From: Candidatus Obscuribacterales bacterium
GTDB taxonomy: Bacteria; Cyanobacteriota; Vampirovibrionia; Obscuribacterales; Obscuribacteraceae
Length of the DNA stretch: 64,000 nt
Reading direction: 5' to 3'
Assembly (NCBI GenBank): GCA_020050835.1
Contig: JAGVKB010000024.1
Span: 1-64,000, forward strand
Shown here: in pieces, positions 53,540 through 62,189 of the stretch
Layout of the letters: each line of letters opens with the position of its first letter
Position numbering within the stretch: position 1 is the stretch's first letter
Position numbers and translations under genes: made by a program
Notes under the pieces: generated by a model
Seen by the model: only the letters and a program-made list of their open reading frames with translations
The model's database searches: none
What the model was told of the DNA's origin: nothing

Positions 53540-54985
53540 ATGAGCGCCTTTCCCGCCGGTTATCATCCACTGGAACAAGGGCTGATTCGCCGAGTTCTCG
53601 AGGATTCAAGCTCGACCGGATTACAGTTGTATCTGGTTGGCGGCTACATTCGCGATGCTCTCCTGGGAAAGTACGGGCCGGGGAAACAGCCGCTTGATTT
53701 CGATTTCGCCGTCTGCGGCGGCGCGGCGATCGCCTTGGCCAGAACACTTTCAGACAAACTGTCCGGACACTTTGTCTTGCTGGATCAAGCGCTCGACACG
53801 GCGCGAGTAGTGCTCGATTCCGGGGAGATGCTCGACTTTGCCGGCTGCGTGGGCGGCAGCATTGAGACGGATGTTACTAGGCGCGACTTTACTTTGAATG
53901 CCCTGGTCTGGAATCCGAAAGAGCCTGAGCAGATACTAGACCTGATCGGGGGGATGGCCGACCTTAAGGAACTGAAAATTCGCGCAATCGCCGAAAAAAA
54001 CTTCGTAGACGACCCACTGCGTATGCTCAGGGCATTTCGCTTTAGCACCACTCTTGATGGCACAATCGAACCGTTAACGCGCTCAATGATCCGTCAAAAC
54101 GCTGCTTTACTTACACAGTCGGCGCCGGAGCGAATCAATTACGAACTGTTTGCAATCCTCAACTCGAAGAATGCCACCGGCGTTTTAAGAGAGATGGGCG
54201 AACTGGCAATCCTGGAAGAGATCTTTCCAGAACTGATTGAGACAAGACGAGTTACGCCCAACGCATATCACCACCTCGGACTCTGGGATCATTCGCTTGA
54301 AGCGGTCGCACAAGCGGAGATGCATCTTACTGACCTGCCGACCTGGGTACATGAAGATCTAAGCGTCGAACTCTCGGCGGGAATCACCAGATTGCAAGCG
54401 ATGAAGTTAGCATGCCTGCTTCATGACATCGGCAAACCTGGCACCTGGCAGATCACTGCCGAGGGCCGGCACAGCTTTTACGGGCATGACCGATTGGGCG
54501 CTGAGATGTGCGAAGTAGTAGCCGAGCGACAGCGGTGGTCCCGCCCGGTCTCACGCTTCATCGTCAACCTGATCCGCTGGCATTTGCGTCCCGGTCAGCT
54601 TTTCCACCAAGGCCGACCAACCGACCGAGCGGTCCTGCGCTTTTACAGAACTATCTCTGCGGACACGCCGGCATTGATGGTGCTGGCCTTTGGAGATTTC
54701 GGCGCGACCCGTGGACCCGGTCTCGAAGGTCCGAAAAGAGATGCACTTGAAAAGGATTTGCATGAACTTCTAGCCGGATTTTCCGTCTTTGTTAAAGGAC
54801 AGAGCGCAATGCAAAGGCTGATCGATGGTAACGACATCATGCAATTACTTGGCATCCATCCTGGTCCAATTCTGGGCGAGATTCTTGAGGCCGTCGCTGA
54901 AGCACAAGGTCTCAAAGAGATACGAAATCGAGAACAGGCTGAACAATTCGTCTGCGAGTACTACCGCAATAAAGGCGATAGTTGA
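53540..54985 (+). CDS. cca: CCA tRNA nucleotidyltransferase / poly(A) polymerase family, with HD domain
   Basis: About 481 residues from the ATG at 53540; the open frame extends further up inside the preceding gene. Class II nucleotidyltransferase motifs are present: LVGGYIRDALLG, DFDFAV, RRDFTLNALVW, then VDDPLRMLRAFRFS. A C-terminal HD domain follows (CLLHDIGKPGTW at about 295-306, HSFYGHDRLG). The enzyme restores CCA at tRNA 3' ends; the HD part may give 2',3'-cyclic phosphodiesterase or phosphatase activity. It lies 13 bases after the LPG-synthase-like gene and is likely co-transcribed. Confidence 0.92.
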   Translation: MSAFPAGYHPLEQGLIRRVLEDSSSTGLQLYLVGGYIRDALLGKYGPGKQPLDFDFAVCGGAAIALARTLSDKLSGHFVLLDQALDTARVVLDSGEMLDFAGCVGGSIETDVTRRDFTLNALVWNPKEPEQILDLIGGMADLKELKIRAIAEKNFVDDPLRMLRAFRFSTTLDGTIEPLTRSMIRQNAALLTQSAPERINYELFAILNSKNATGVLREMGELAILEEIFPELIETRRVTPNAYHHLGLWDHSLEAVAQAEMHLTDLPTWVHEDLSVELSAGITRLQAMKLACLLHDIGKPGTWQITAEGRHSFYGHDRLGAEMCEVVAERQRWSRPVSRFIVNLIRWHLRPGQLFHQGRPTDRAVLRFYRTISADTPALMVLAFGDFGATRGPGLEGPKRDALEKDLHELLAGFSVFVKGQSAMQRLIDGNDIMQLLGIHPGPILGEILEAVAEAQGLKEIRNREQAEQFVCEYYRNKGDS

Positions 54986-55167
54986 GCAATTAATCACTTG
55001 GAAACCGAATTTAAGGCATAAATACTTCCAGTCCGGGAATAAGAACAGCAGACGGGAAGACCCGATCTGGGCACCCGAAATCAAGAGCGGGAGAGCTTTT
55101 CAAGCGCTTAGCTGAGGAAACTTCATCCAGGCACAATCGTCAACTAATTGCGGGGGCAAGAACTCTC

Positions 55168-55446
55168 ATGGACAAAGGTAACCCAATGAATAACACAAAA
55201 GGCGACAAGCTCCGCAATTACACAGTAATCGCTCGATTGGATGATGCAATACCGCTAAACACCGATGAGTGGCTGGCGGTAGAGCAACTGCTCAATCAGA
55301 TCAGCGAGTTTGTTCCAATCTCACTACTCAATACACTTACCGAGTCGATCATCAATTATGCCGACGACCAAGCCCGACGAGGCTACTTGCTCGGACAAGA
55401 AGATCTGGTTGCGGAACTCCGAAAGAAAGCCGCTCGCATCGCTTAG
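55168..55446 (+). CDS. Small hypothetical protein
   Basis: 92 residues, unrecognised, soluble and mostly helical (DEWLAVEQLLNQISEFVP, LLNTLTESIINYADDQARRGYL, EDLVAELRKKAARIA). The ATG at 55168 or the one at 55186, which has AAAGG 7 bases upstream and is slightly better, may be used. It precedes the histidine kinase gene by 163 bases. It could be a regulator of the kinase, but nothing in the sequence shows this. Confidence 0.6.
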   Translation: MDKGNPMNNTKGDKLRNYTVIARLDDAIPLNTDEWLAVEQLLNQISEFVPISLLNTLTESIINYADDQARRGYLLGQEDLVAELRKKAARIA

Positions 55447-55609
55447 GCTCAGTTTTTCACAGCTGAACCGGCCGGAATTAGAATGCGAACGGTCACCACT
55501 TTCGGTGATTAGGACTCAAGAAACTATTGAGTTTGGCCCAATCGGCGATTCGCAAATGATCGCAATTGGTACAAATTCAAATAGTGATTCTAATCTCCTG
55601 ATTTAACCG

Positions 55610-57070
55610 ATGAAAGCTCCCGATCTAAAACTCTCGCACAAAATCATCATCCTGGTTAGTGTTCCGATCGTCTTCATGCTGGTCTTCGTGTCGGTGTTGA
55701 CCGTCCTGCAAAAGAAAGCGGAAGATGAAATCTGGCGCGAGCGCCATTCGAAAGCAGTGATTGCCGAATGCAACACGCTCATGCGCAATTTTATGGACGC
55801 CGGAATGTTCCTTTACTTGTTCGAGCAAACACATCAGCTCAATCTGTTGAAACGATATCAAGGATTGTCGGAACAGATACCGGTGCAATTGAACTCCTTG
55901 AGAATGATGATGCGGGAAAGCCCGCACAAAGAAGCTGTGCTGGAAGAACTCAATCGAGCCGGCAACGCCGTAGTTGGATTGCAACGCAGCGCCGACGAAA
56001 TGATCGAGCGCAAGTCGACCGGCGGTCATTCCGAAATCGCTTCTCATGCCGAGTTTTTGGCCACCTCAAGTCAGATGCTTTCCTGCTTGCGACAACTCAT
56101 CAAAGAGCAACAGGAAGTAGAACGAACCAATCCACAGAAAGAAGCGTTTCTCCGCTCGATGATCGTCTATTGCATGGCTGCCGGAATCGCAGCAAGTATT
56201 GTATTGGCGATCACGCTTGCCGTGTATTTCAATAGAGCATTGACCAGCCGGCTGCTCGTATTGGTCGATAACACCAATCGGCTGGCATCAGGTAAGGCTC
56301 TCAATCAACAGCTCGCAGGCACCGACGAGATCGCGCATCTTGATGCAGTCTTTCACGACATGACGGAAAAACTTGCCGATGCAGCCAGGCGCAAACAAGA
56401 GCTGATTCAAATGGTTACGCATGATCTAAGAACACCGCTGACTGCAATTGATGCTTCACTACTTATTTTGACATCGGGCAGAGCCGGGAATCTAAGCGAG
56501 ATAGCCATGAAGCGTGTACAGTCAGCCAAGCGCAGTTCAGAACGCTTACTGAACCTAATCAACGATCTGCTCGATATCGAAAGGCTCGAGACCGGTAATT
56601 TCCCGCTCGACAAGAAGAAGGTCATGGTTCAGCAACTCCTGGAAAATGCTACCGATTCGGTCAGAGCATTTGCGGCCGATCGCGGAGTAACCTTGCAAAC
56701 CAAGGAGACAGATGCCACCGTTTTCGCAGATGCTGCGCGGCTTGAGCAGATATTGATCAACTTAATTTCAAACGCAGTCAAGTTCTCACCTGAAGGCGCC
56801 TCGGTTGAGCTTACGATCGACACTGCCGGCGATCAGACTGAATTTCAAGTAATCGACCACGGGCGAGGCGTTCCTAAGGAGTATCAAACTGTCATATTCG
56901 AACGTTTCGGTCAGGTTAAACAGGAAGATTCCGCCCGCGGTAAAGGAACAGGGCTTGGTCTGCCGATTTGCAAAGCGCTGGTGGAAGCTCACAAAGGCTC
57001 GATCGGCGTGCGTAGCGAGGAAGGAGCCGGCAGCATCTTCTGGTTTCGCATTCCCCAATCGCAGGAGTAG
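55610..57070 (+). CDS. Membrane sensor histidine kinase
   Basis: 486 residues. Membrane helices at about 11-33 and 184-206 bracket a helical extracytoplasmic sensor domain (about 34-183, CHASE3/four-helix-like). A HAMP linker (207-260) is followed by HisKA with the phosphorylated His271 (MVTHDLRTPLTA), the N box NLISNAVKFSPEG, DHGRG and GKGTGLGLP. Autophosphorylation likely feeds the receiver domain of the protein at 58833, two genes on. It lies 14 bases before the TPR lipoprotein gene. Confidence 0.96.
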   Translation: MKAPDLKLSHKIIILVSVPIVFMLVFVSVLTVLQKKAEDEIWRERHSKAVIAECNTLMRNFMDAGMFLYLFEQTHQLNLLKRYQGLSEQIPVQLNSLRMMMRESPHKEAVLEELNRAGNAVVGLQRSADEMIERKSTGGHSEIASHAEFLATSSQMLSCLRQLIKEQQEVERTNPQKEAFLRSMIVYCMAAGIAASIVLAITLAVYFNRALTSRLLVLVDNTNRLASGKALNQQLAGTDEIAHLDAVFHDMTEKLADAARRKQELIQMVTHDLRTPLTAIDASLLILTSGRAGNLSEIAMKRVQSAKRSSERLLNLINDLLDIERLETGNFPLDKKKVMVQQLLENATDSVRAFAADRGVTLQTKETDATVFADAARLEQILINLISNAVKFSPEGASVELTIDTAGDQTEFQVIDHGRGVPKEYQTVIFERFGQVKQEDSARGKGTGLGLPICKALVEAHKGSIGVRSEEGAGSIFWFRIPQSQE

Positions 57071-57084
57071 AGAGGTGCATTCCC

Positions 57085-58806
57085 GTGCAAGGGATGAGAG
57101 CAATTTTTCTTTCATCAGCGCTGTTACTATCCTGCCAATTGCTGACATCATGCGGTAGCGGAGCTTCCTGGGATCGCTCGTACAATTTGAGACAGTGGGA
57201 GAAGCTGAGAATTACAGCTGAGTCAGCTTTCTTGGCCGGCGATTATGAACATGCCCAGGAGCTAATGCAAGGCGCAGTAGACTTCGCGGCCAATATCGGT
57301 GGCACGGACTTCCGGCTCGGTAATACACTTTCGCTGCTCGGCGACGCAGCGAACCGAAACGGAAAGAAAAAGGAAGCGCTGGCATACTACGAGCGCGCGC
57401 TCTCTCAGTTAGATGCGAGTATGGTGCGCGAAAACAATCGATTTGACAGACGCTTGCTGCAAGAGGATATTGCATCAGTTGCTCTAAAAGTCGGAGATTT
57501 GGCTCTTCAAAAAGGCGACCTCGCTGCAGCGGAGAGTTCTTACGGTCAAGCTCTCAATCTCTACAAACAATGGATCGGCAGCCAGCCTGGACAGCTCATT
57601 TGTGAGGGCTACGGTCGCTCTCTCTTTGGTCTAGCAGTATTGGATAGCAAACGAGGCAAGCTGGACAGAGCGGCCAAAACCTTCCATTTAGCATTGAATT
57701 CTCCCGCGACCGATCAATACTCAGGCAGGCTTAGAGACCAGCTCGAACAGCTTTATCAAGCCACGACTCGCAGCGGCGCAACAACAGCGAGCGTCGAGGC
57801 CGTTCAACCGGGCGATCAATTCAAGGAACTCATGCTGGCTGCCAAAGCCGGAATCGAGTCAAAGGATTTCCTTACAAGCAGGCAAAAATACGCAGAAGCA
57901 GTTGCAGTTGGTGAGAAATCAGGAGTGGACAAAGAGAAGCTGGCCAGCGCATATCACGGGCTAGCAAAGAGCTTCGACTGGCTCAAACAGAAAGACGCAG
58001 CTGAACAATACTATCTTAAGGAACTCGCACTGAGAGAGACTCTGGTCGGTCAAGAAGATCATTACGATTTCATTTTGGCCAAGCTCGCCAGGCTGTGCCA
58101 TTCTCGCCATGACGAAAAGAGCGCCTTCAATTATTTGTCTCGCCTGATCAAACTGCGCAAAAGCATGACCGGCCAAGATAGCACCGACATGGGTGAAGCC
58201 TTGACTCAACTCACCGCGGTGAATCTAGCAATGGGGCAGAAATCGGAAGCGCTCAAGAATGCACTGAAAGGGTTAACCTTACTCAGTCAAACCGATAAAC
58301 TCCGCGGCGACACGCTCACCTGTATCGACGAAATGTCCAGTTTATTGCTCGCACTTGGTCAATACAAAGAAGCTTCTGCAGCTAATGACAGAATCATTGA
58401 GACGTGCAGACGCAAGAAGAGCCGTTCTACGAGATGTCAGTTCGCAACGCTGCGCACGGCAGCGATTGCCGCGCAGCAATCGAGCCTGTTGCGCGACAGC
58501 CAGCCTTCAGTAGCAGCACTGATCGCAGGGTTAGAATTTGCCGGTGAGGAAAGTCGATATGACTTAATCCATCGCTTGAATTCTGAAGCTTTCGACTTTG
58601 TCGAGCCAGGACAGCTCTATGCCGCTGCTCTTCTCGCTCAGGCTTCTTTAACTCTCAATGAGCAGGGTCAGGCCAATCACTTCTTCGTCAAGGCCAAGCT
58701 TCATTCACTTTCAATTCTTTCAACGGTAGAGAACAAACTGGGGAATAAAGAAAAGAAAGCGCGATTGGACGCCGAGATTGCTCAACTTCACGCGCGCACG
58801 CCTTGA
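57085..58806 (+). CDS. TPR lipoprotein
   Basis: 573 residues from GTG 57085, or 570 from ATG 57094. A lipoprotein signal ends LLTSC (Cys23), so it is probably anchored in the membrane outside the cytoplasm. The rest is made of TPR-like helical pairs (LGDAANRNGKKKEALAYYERA, AAESSYGQALNLY, AYHGLAKSFDWLKQKDAAEQYYLK). It sits between the histidine kinase and the receiver-kinase genes with gaps of 14 and 26 bases, so it may sense or scaffold for the kinase sensor domain. Confidence 0.85.
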   Translation: MQGMRAIFLSSALLLSCQLLTSCGSGASWDRSYNLRQWEKLRITAESAFLAGDYEHAQELMQGAVDFAANIGGTDFRLGNTLSLLGDAANRNGKKKEALAYYERALSQLDASMVRENNRFDRRLLQEDIASVALKVGDLALQKGDLAAAESSYGQALNLYKQWIGSQPGQLICEGYGRSLFGLAVLDSKRGKLDRAAKTFHLALNSPATDQYSGRLRDQLEQLYQATTRSGATTASVEAVQPGDQFKELMLAAKAGIESKDFLTSRQKYAEAVAVGEKSGVDKEKLASAYHGLAKSFDWLKQKDAAEQYYLKELALRETLVGQEDHYDFILAKLARLCHSRHDEKSAFNYLSRLIKLRKSMTGQDSTDMGEALTQLTAVNLAMGQKSEALKNALKGLTLLSQTDKLRGDTLTCIDEMSSLLLALGQYKEASAANDRIIETCRRKKSRSTRCQFATLRTAAIAAQQSSLLRDSQPSVAALIAGLEFAGEESRYDLIHRLNSEAFDFVEPGQLYAAALLAQASLTLNEQGQANHFFVKAKLHSLSILSTVENKLGNKEKKARLDAEIAQLHARTP

Positions 58807-58832
58807 GATTTGAGTTGCAGGTAAGGTAGCTA

Positions 58833-60188
58833 ATGGCAAGAATTCTAGTCGTAGAAGACAATACTGAGCTCCGCGAAGATCTCGAGTTCTGGCTGACCGG
58901 AGACGAGCATGAAGTAGATGCATTCTGCGACGGCAACGACGCAGCTAAGCGACTGACCGAAGCTGACTACGATCTATTGATCTTGGATTGGGATCTGCCG
59001 GGCAAACATGGCATCGAGATCTGCCGTGAGTACAGAGATCAAGGCGGACTGTCGGCGGTGCTGATGTTGACTGGCAGAGGCACCGGCACAGAAAAGGAGC
59101 AAGGACTGGACGCCGGAGCAGACGACTACCTCACCAAGCCGTTTGACTTGCAGGAGCTGTCGGCACGAGTGCGTGCGCTATTGAGACGGGTAGAGCGCAG
59201 CGGCAAGCTAGCAGCGAAGAAGGCGCCGCCCAAGCTAGTGGAGATGATGGTTTGCCCCCGCTGCGGAACATCATTTTCCAAGGATGCAACCATCTGTGAT
59301 ACTTGCAATGTAGATCTAAAATTACGCATATTGGATGAGAACATTGGCACTACTATCGGTGGCAGATATGAGATCATGTCCGTGATTGCGCGAGGAGGAG
59401 GAGGGTCTGTCTATCTCGGGCGCCAGAAACTAATGAAACGCACCATAGCCATAAAACTACTCCTTGAAGGCGCCGGCGGAAAAGAGCTGCTGCGCAAGCG
59501 GTTCGAGCGCGAAGCCGAAGCATCAGGCCGGCTGGATCATCCCAACATCGCCACAGTCCATGACTTCGGAGTAACGGATGACGATCGCCCGTTCTTGATC
59601 ATGAGCTACATCGACGGCTACAGCCTCCACGAAGTGATGGAAGCAGAAGTAATTTTGGAGTGGCGGCGGGCCGTGAATCTATTTAAGCAAGTGTGCGCCG
59701 CTCACGATCACGCCCACAAGCACGGAGTCGTGCACCGCGATCTCAAGCCAGCTAATATTATGGTCGAAAGAGTCGGCACCGCTGACGAATTCGTCAAACT
59801 AGTCGATTTCGGCATCGCCAAGCTCAAGCCGATTCACCAGGAAGAGATGGACAAGCTGACGCGCGACGGCGACATCTTCGGTACTTTCGAGTACATGAGC
59901 CCGGAACAGTGCCTTGGCAAAGAGCCGGATCACCGCTCGGACATTTACTCGCTGGGATGTGTGATGTATGAGGTGATTACCGGAATGCCGGCCATTCACG
60001 GCAGTAATCCGCTCGATACAATTCAAGAGCATCTCGATACGATTCCAACACCATGCCGTCAGACCAGACCTGAATTAGAATTGCCAGAAGCGCTGGATCG
60101 GATTGTGTGCCGCTGTTTAGCGAAAGATCCAGCCGAACGGTTTCAATCAGCAGCAGAGTTAGCTTCGGCTCTTAACCAACTGGCTTAG
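58833..60188 (+). CDS. Composite receiver / zinc ribbon / Ser-Thr kinase
   Basis: 451 residues joining two signalling types. Residues 1-120 are a full receiver domain with Asp9, phosphoacceptor Asp52 (LDWDLPG) and Lys102. A zinc ribbon follows with Cys141, Cys144, Cys155 and Cys158. Then a Hanks kinase: Gly-rich loop ARGGGGSV near 186-193, Lys208, HRD at 301-303, DFG at 325-327 and SPEQ. No membrane helix. I infer that phosphorylation of Asp52, by the histidine kinase two genes upstream, controls the Ser/Thr kinase. AAGG precedes the ATG. Confidence 0.95.
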   Translation: MARILVVEDNTELREDLEFWLTGDEHEVDAFCDGNDAAKRLTEADYDLLILDWDLPGKHGIEICREYRDQGGLSAVLMLTGRGTGTEKEQGLDAGADDYLTKPFDLQELSARVRALLRRVERSGKLAAKKAPPKLVEMMVCPRCGTSFSKDATICDTCNVDLKLRILDENIGTTIGGRYEIMSVIARGGGGSVYLGRQKLMKRTIAIKLLLEGAGGKELLRKRFEREAEASGRLDHPNIATVHDFGVTDDDRPFLIMSYIDGYSLHEVMEAEVILEWRRAVNLFKQVCAAHDHAHKHGVVHRDLKPANIMVERVGTADEFVKLVDFGIAKLKPIHQEEMDKLTRDGDIFGTFEYMSPEQCLGKEPDHRSDIYSLGCVMYEVITGMPAIHGSNPLDTIQEHLDTIPTPCRQTRPELELPEALDRIVCRCLAKDPAERFQSAAELASALNQLA

Positions 60189-60248
60189 CTAGATCGGATA
60201 AACTTGAAGTTTGGCTCGGAGTCGTAAATTCCCAGGGGAGGTCGCAAC

Positions 60249-60701
60249 ATGGTTGCTGCTCTAAGCACAAATGAGAGGTTGGAGAGGGCTATCCAGATTG
60301 CAGTGGAAGCTCACAAGGGACAACTAGACAAGTCAGGCAAGCCCTATATACTCCATCCGTTGCGAGTAATGCTACGGATGAGCACGCCGGAACAGATGAT
60401 GGCTGCTGTGCTTCACGACGTCGTCGAAGATACACCTTGGACACTCGATCAACTAAGGGACGAGGGACTTCCCGAAAACGTGCTAGAGGCTGTCGACTGC
60501 TTGAGCCACAGGGAAGGAGAATCATACGATCAGTTCGTCGAACGCCTACTTCCTCATCCAATTGCGCGTAAGGTGAAGCTTGCCGACCTGGAGGACAATA
60601 TGGATATCCGCAGATTGTCCGGCACGCTTTCCGCCAAAGATATAGAAAGGATCAACAAGTACCTCAAGTATTGGAACATTGTAATGCAGGCACAAGAGTA
60701 G
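60249..60701 (+). CDS. HD-domain hydrolase, MESH1/SpoT-hydrolase-like
   Basis: 150 residues, single domain. The hydrolase motifs of RelA/SpoT and MESH1 are in order: AHKGQLDKSGKPYILHPLRV, AAVLHDVVEDT with the HD pair, and KLADLEDNMD. A free-standing domain of this size resembles small alarmone hydrolases that break (p)ppGpp, though other nucleotide substrates are possible. Good ribosome site GGGGAGG. Sixty bases after the receiver-kinase gene, so possibly in the same transcript. Confidence 0.82.
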   Translation: MVAALSTNERLERAIQIAVEAHKGQLDKSGKPYILHPLRVMLRMSTPEQMMAAVLHDVVEDTPWTLDQLRDEGLPENVLEAVDCLSHREGESYDQFVERLLPHPIARKVKLADLEDNMDIRRLSGTLSAKDIERINKYLKYWNIVMQAQE

Positions 60702-60791
60702 GAAGTAGGCTGTTTTGACTCTCCACGGATGTAAATTGCCCGTGCGCTTTTCACTCAGTTGTCAAATCGAACAAACGCTCTAAGATGTCAG

Positions 60792-61700
60792 CTAATTACC
60801 GTACTGTTCTTCGAGTTGTTTTTGCAAGTCCACGGCACTGCTATTGGTGGCACCTGAGCTTTGAGATTGAGCAGGGAAGCCACCAAACTGACCATTTCTC
60901 ACTCCCGACATCATCCTAGCCTTCTGCAACAAGTTAGGACTTGAGGGCGACGGCAAGCGATTGCCACCAAAGCTCGATTGAGAACCGTTCGCCATCCCGG
61001 AATTCATTCCTGGCATTGATTGAGCGAATTTCTGCATGAGCGGTGACATGGTGCCACCAGCCTGACTTTGGCCAGTTTGTGCTTGCATACCTTGTTGCAA
61101 CATCTGCCCGAACTGAGGCGGAGCACCACCGCCACCCTGCATCTGTTGCTGTAACATCTGCATCATAGGTGGTTGTCCAGGTCCGCCTTGCCGCATGGAC
61201 TGAATCTTCTGCGCCAGATTATTTAACATCAGTCGGCTGCTGTTTCCGGCCGGCACCGGGTGCATGGCAGGCGAGCGCATGCCGGAACCGAAGCCGCCTC
61301 TCATGCCTGAAAATCCTTGTCGACTCAGCATCCCTTGCGAATACCCACCAGCCGGTGGCGAGCTTCTGGCGTTAGGAACCTGGCTTGCGGCATGGCTCAA
61401 CGGCGGGCTTTTCTCCAGATCATCCAACATCTGCATCATCTGTTCCGGAGACTTCGGTCTGGGGGCAGGAGAACTATTGCCCTTGGTCTTTACCTTTGAC
61501 TGGGCAGAGCTATGAATATGCGTTGCTTGATACGTAGAGGAGTTTGCAGCCTGGCGCCCAGTCTTGCTCGAATAGTTAGCAGCGCTGCCGACGGGCGTTA
61601 GCAGCATTACCGCAGAGATTGACAAGCACAGCCCGAACACACCTCTGAGGCACAAGTGAGCCAGGCAGTTGTTTGCCCCTGGAATTACCGTCGATTTCAT
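60792..61700 (-). CDS. Secreted low-complexity Met/Gln/Gly-rich protein
   Basis: 302 residues. A hydrophobic N-terminal stretch (about 18-40, ending PVGSA) acts as signal peptide. The mature part is low-complexity, rich in Gln, Met, Gly, Pro and Ser (for example MMQMLQQQMQGGGGAPPQFG), with repeated MMQML/QMLQQ/LMQKFAQ-like motifs. No enzyme motif; possibly a structural or matrix component. Convergent with the HD hydrolase gene. Confidence 0.65.
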   Translation of the reverse strand: MKSTVIPGANNCLAHLCLRGVFGLCLSISAVMLLTPVGSAANYSSKTGRQAANSSTYQATHIHSSAQSKVKTKGNSSPAPRPKSPEQMMQMLDDLEKSPPLSHAASQVPNARSSPPAGGYSQGMLSRQGFSGMRGGFGSGMRSPAMHPVPAGNSSRLMLNNLAQKIQSMRQGGPGQPPMMQMLQQQMQGGGGAPPQFGQMLQQGMQAQTGQSQAGGTMSPLMQKFAQSMPGMNSGMANGSQSSFGGNRLPSPSSPNLLQKARMMSGVRNGQFGGFPAQSQSSGATNSSAVDLQKQLEEQYGN

Positions 61701-62189
61701 CTGCTGCCCTTGGTATATTGATTGCTATCGTCAACATAGCAGAGCGCGGAGCATTGTCAAGACAGCTTTAATCGTGAGTTTTACGCCATTTCTGGCTCGG
61801 TGTAAAGGACTGACCAACGCTACACCGTCCCGTGGAAGAGACTCTAAGAGCACTCGAAGGTATTCACACCACACGAGCAATAATCCGGGAATTACCTTTG
61901 AGATGACTCCAGAGCAGCTTTCAGACACGCATAATCTAGTCCTGATTGGACTGGTTATCACACTTCCAAAGCAAAAGGTCCTTTCCGCTACCTAAACGGC
62001 TTGAGTACGACGAAACCACCGCGATGCTCTAGTCCAATTCGTACACCAGGCTGGAAAAGGAACTTACAGTTTAACTGGCTCGCATTTTGGGTAAATTGCC
62101 AGTGGGATACTTTTTGGCGACTCATTGCAGAGACAGCAATTGACTTCGACATAAAAGACATAGGGCGACGATGACCAAGGGGGGGTCTG
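61701..62189. other. 489-base gap before the adhesin gene
   Basis: No convincing gene. An open frame running through 61669-61995 on the plus strand looks like chance. TTGACT at 62140-62145 might be part of an adhesin promoter but has no good -10. The ribosome site AAGGGGG near 62178-62184 belongs to the following gene. Confidence 0.5.

Noticed and set aside
61669-61995. 108-codon open frame upstream of the adhesin
   Set aside because: No ribosome site or recognisable composition; it overlaps the start of the opposite secreted gene.
62140-62166. Promoter for the adhesin
   Set aside because: TTGACT is a good -35, but no acceptable -10 lies 16-18 bases downstream.
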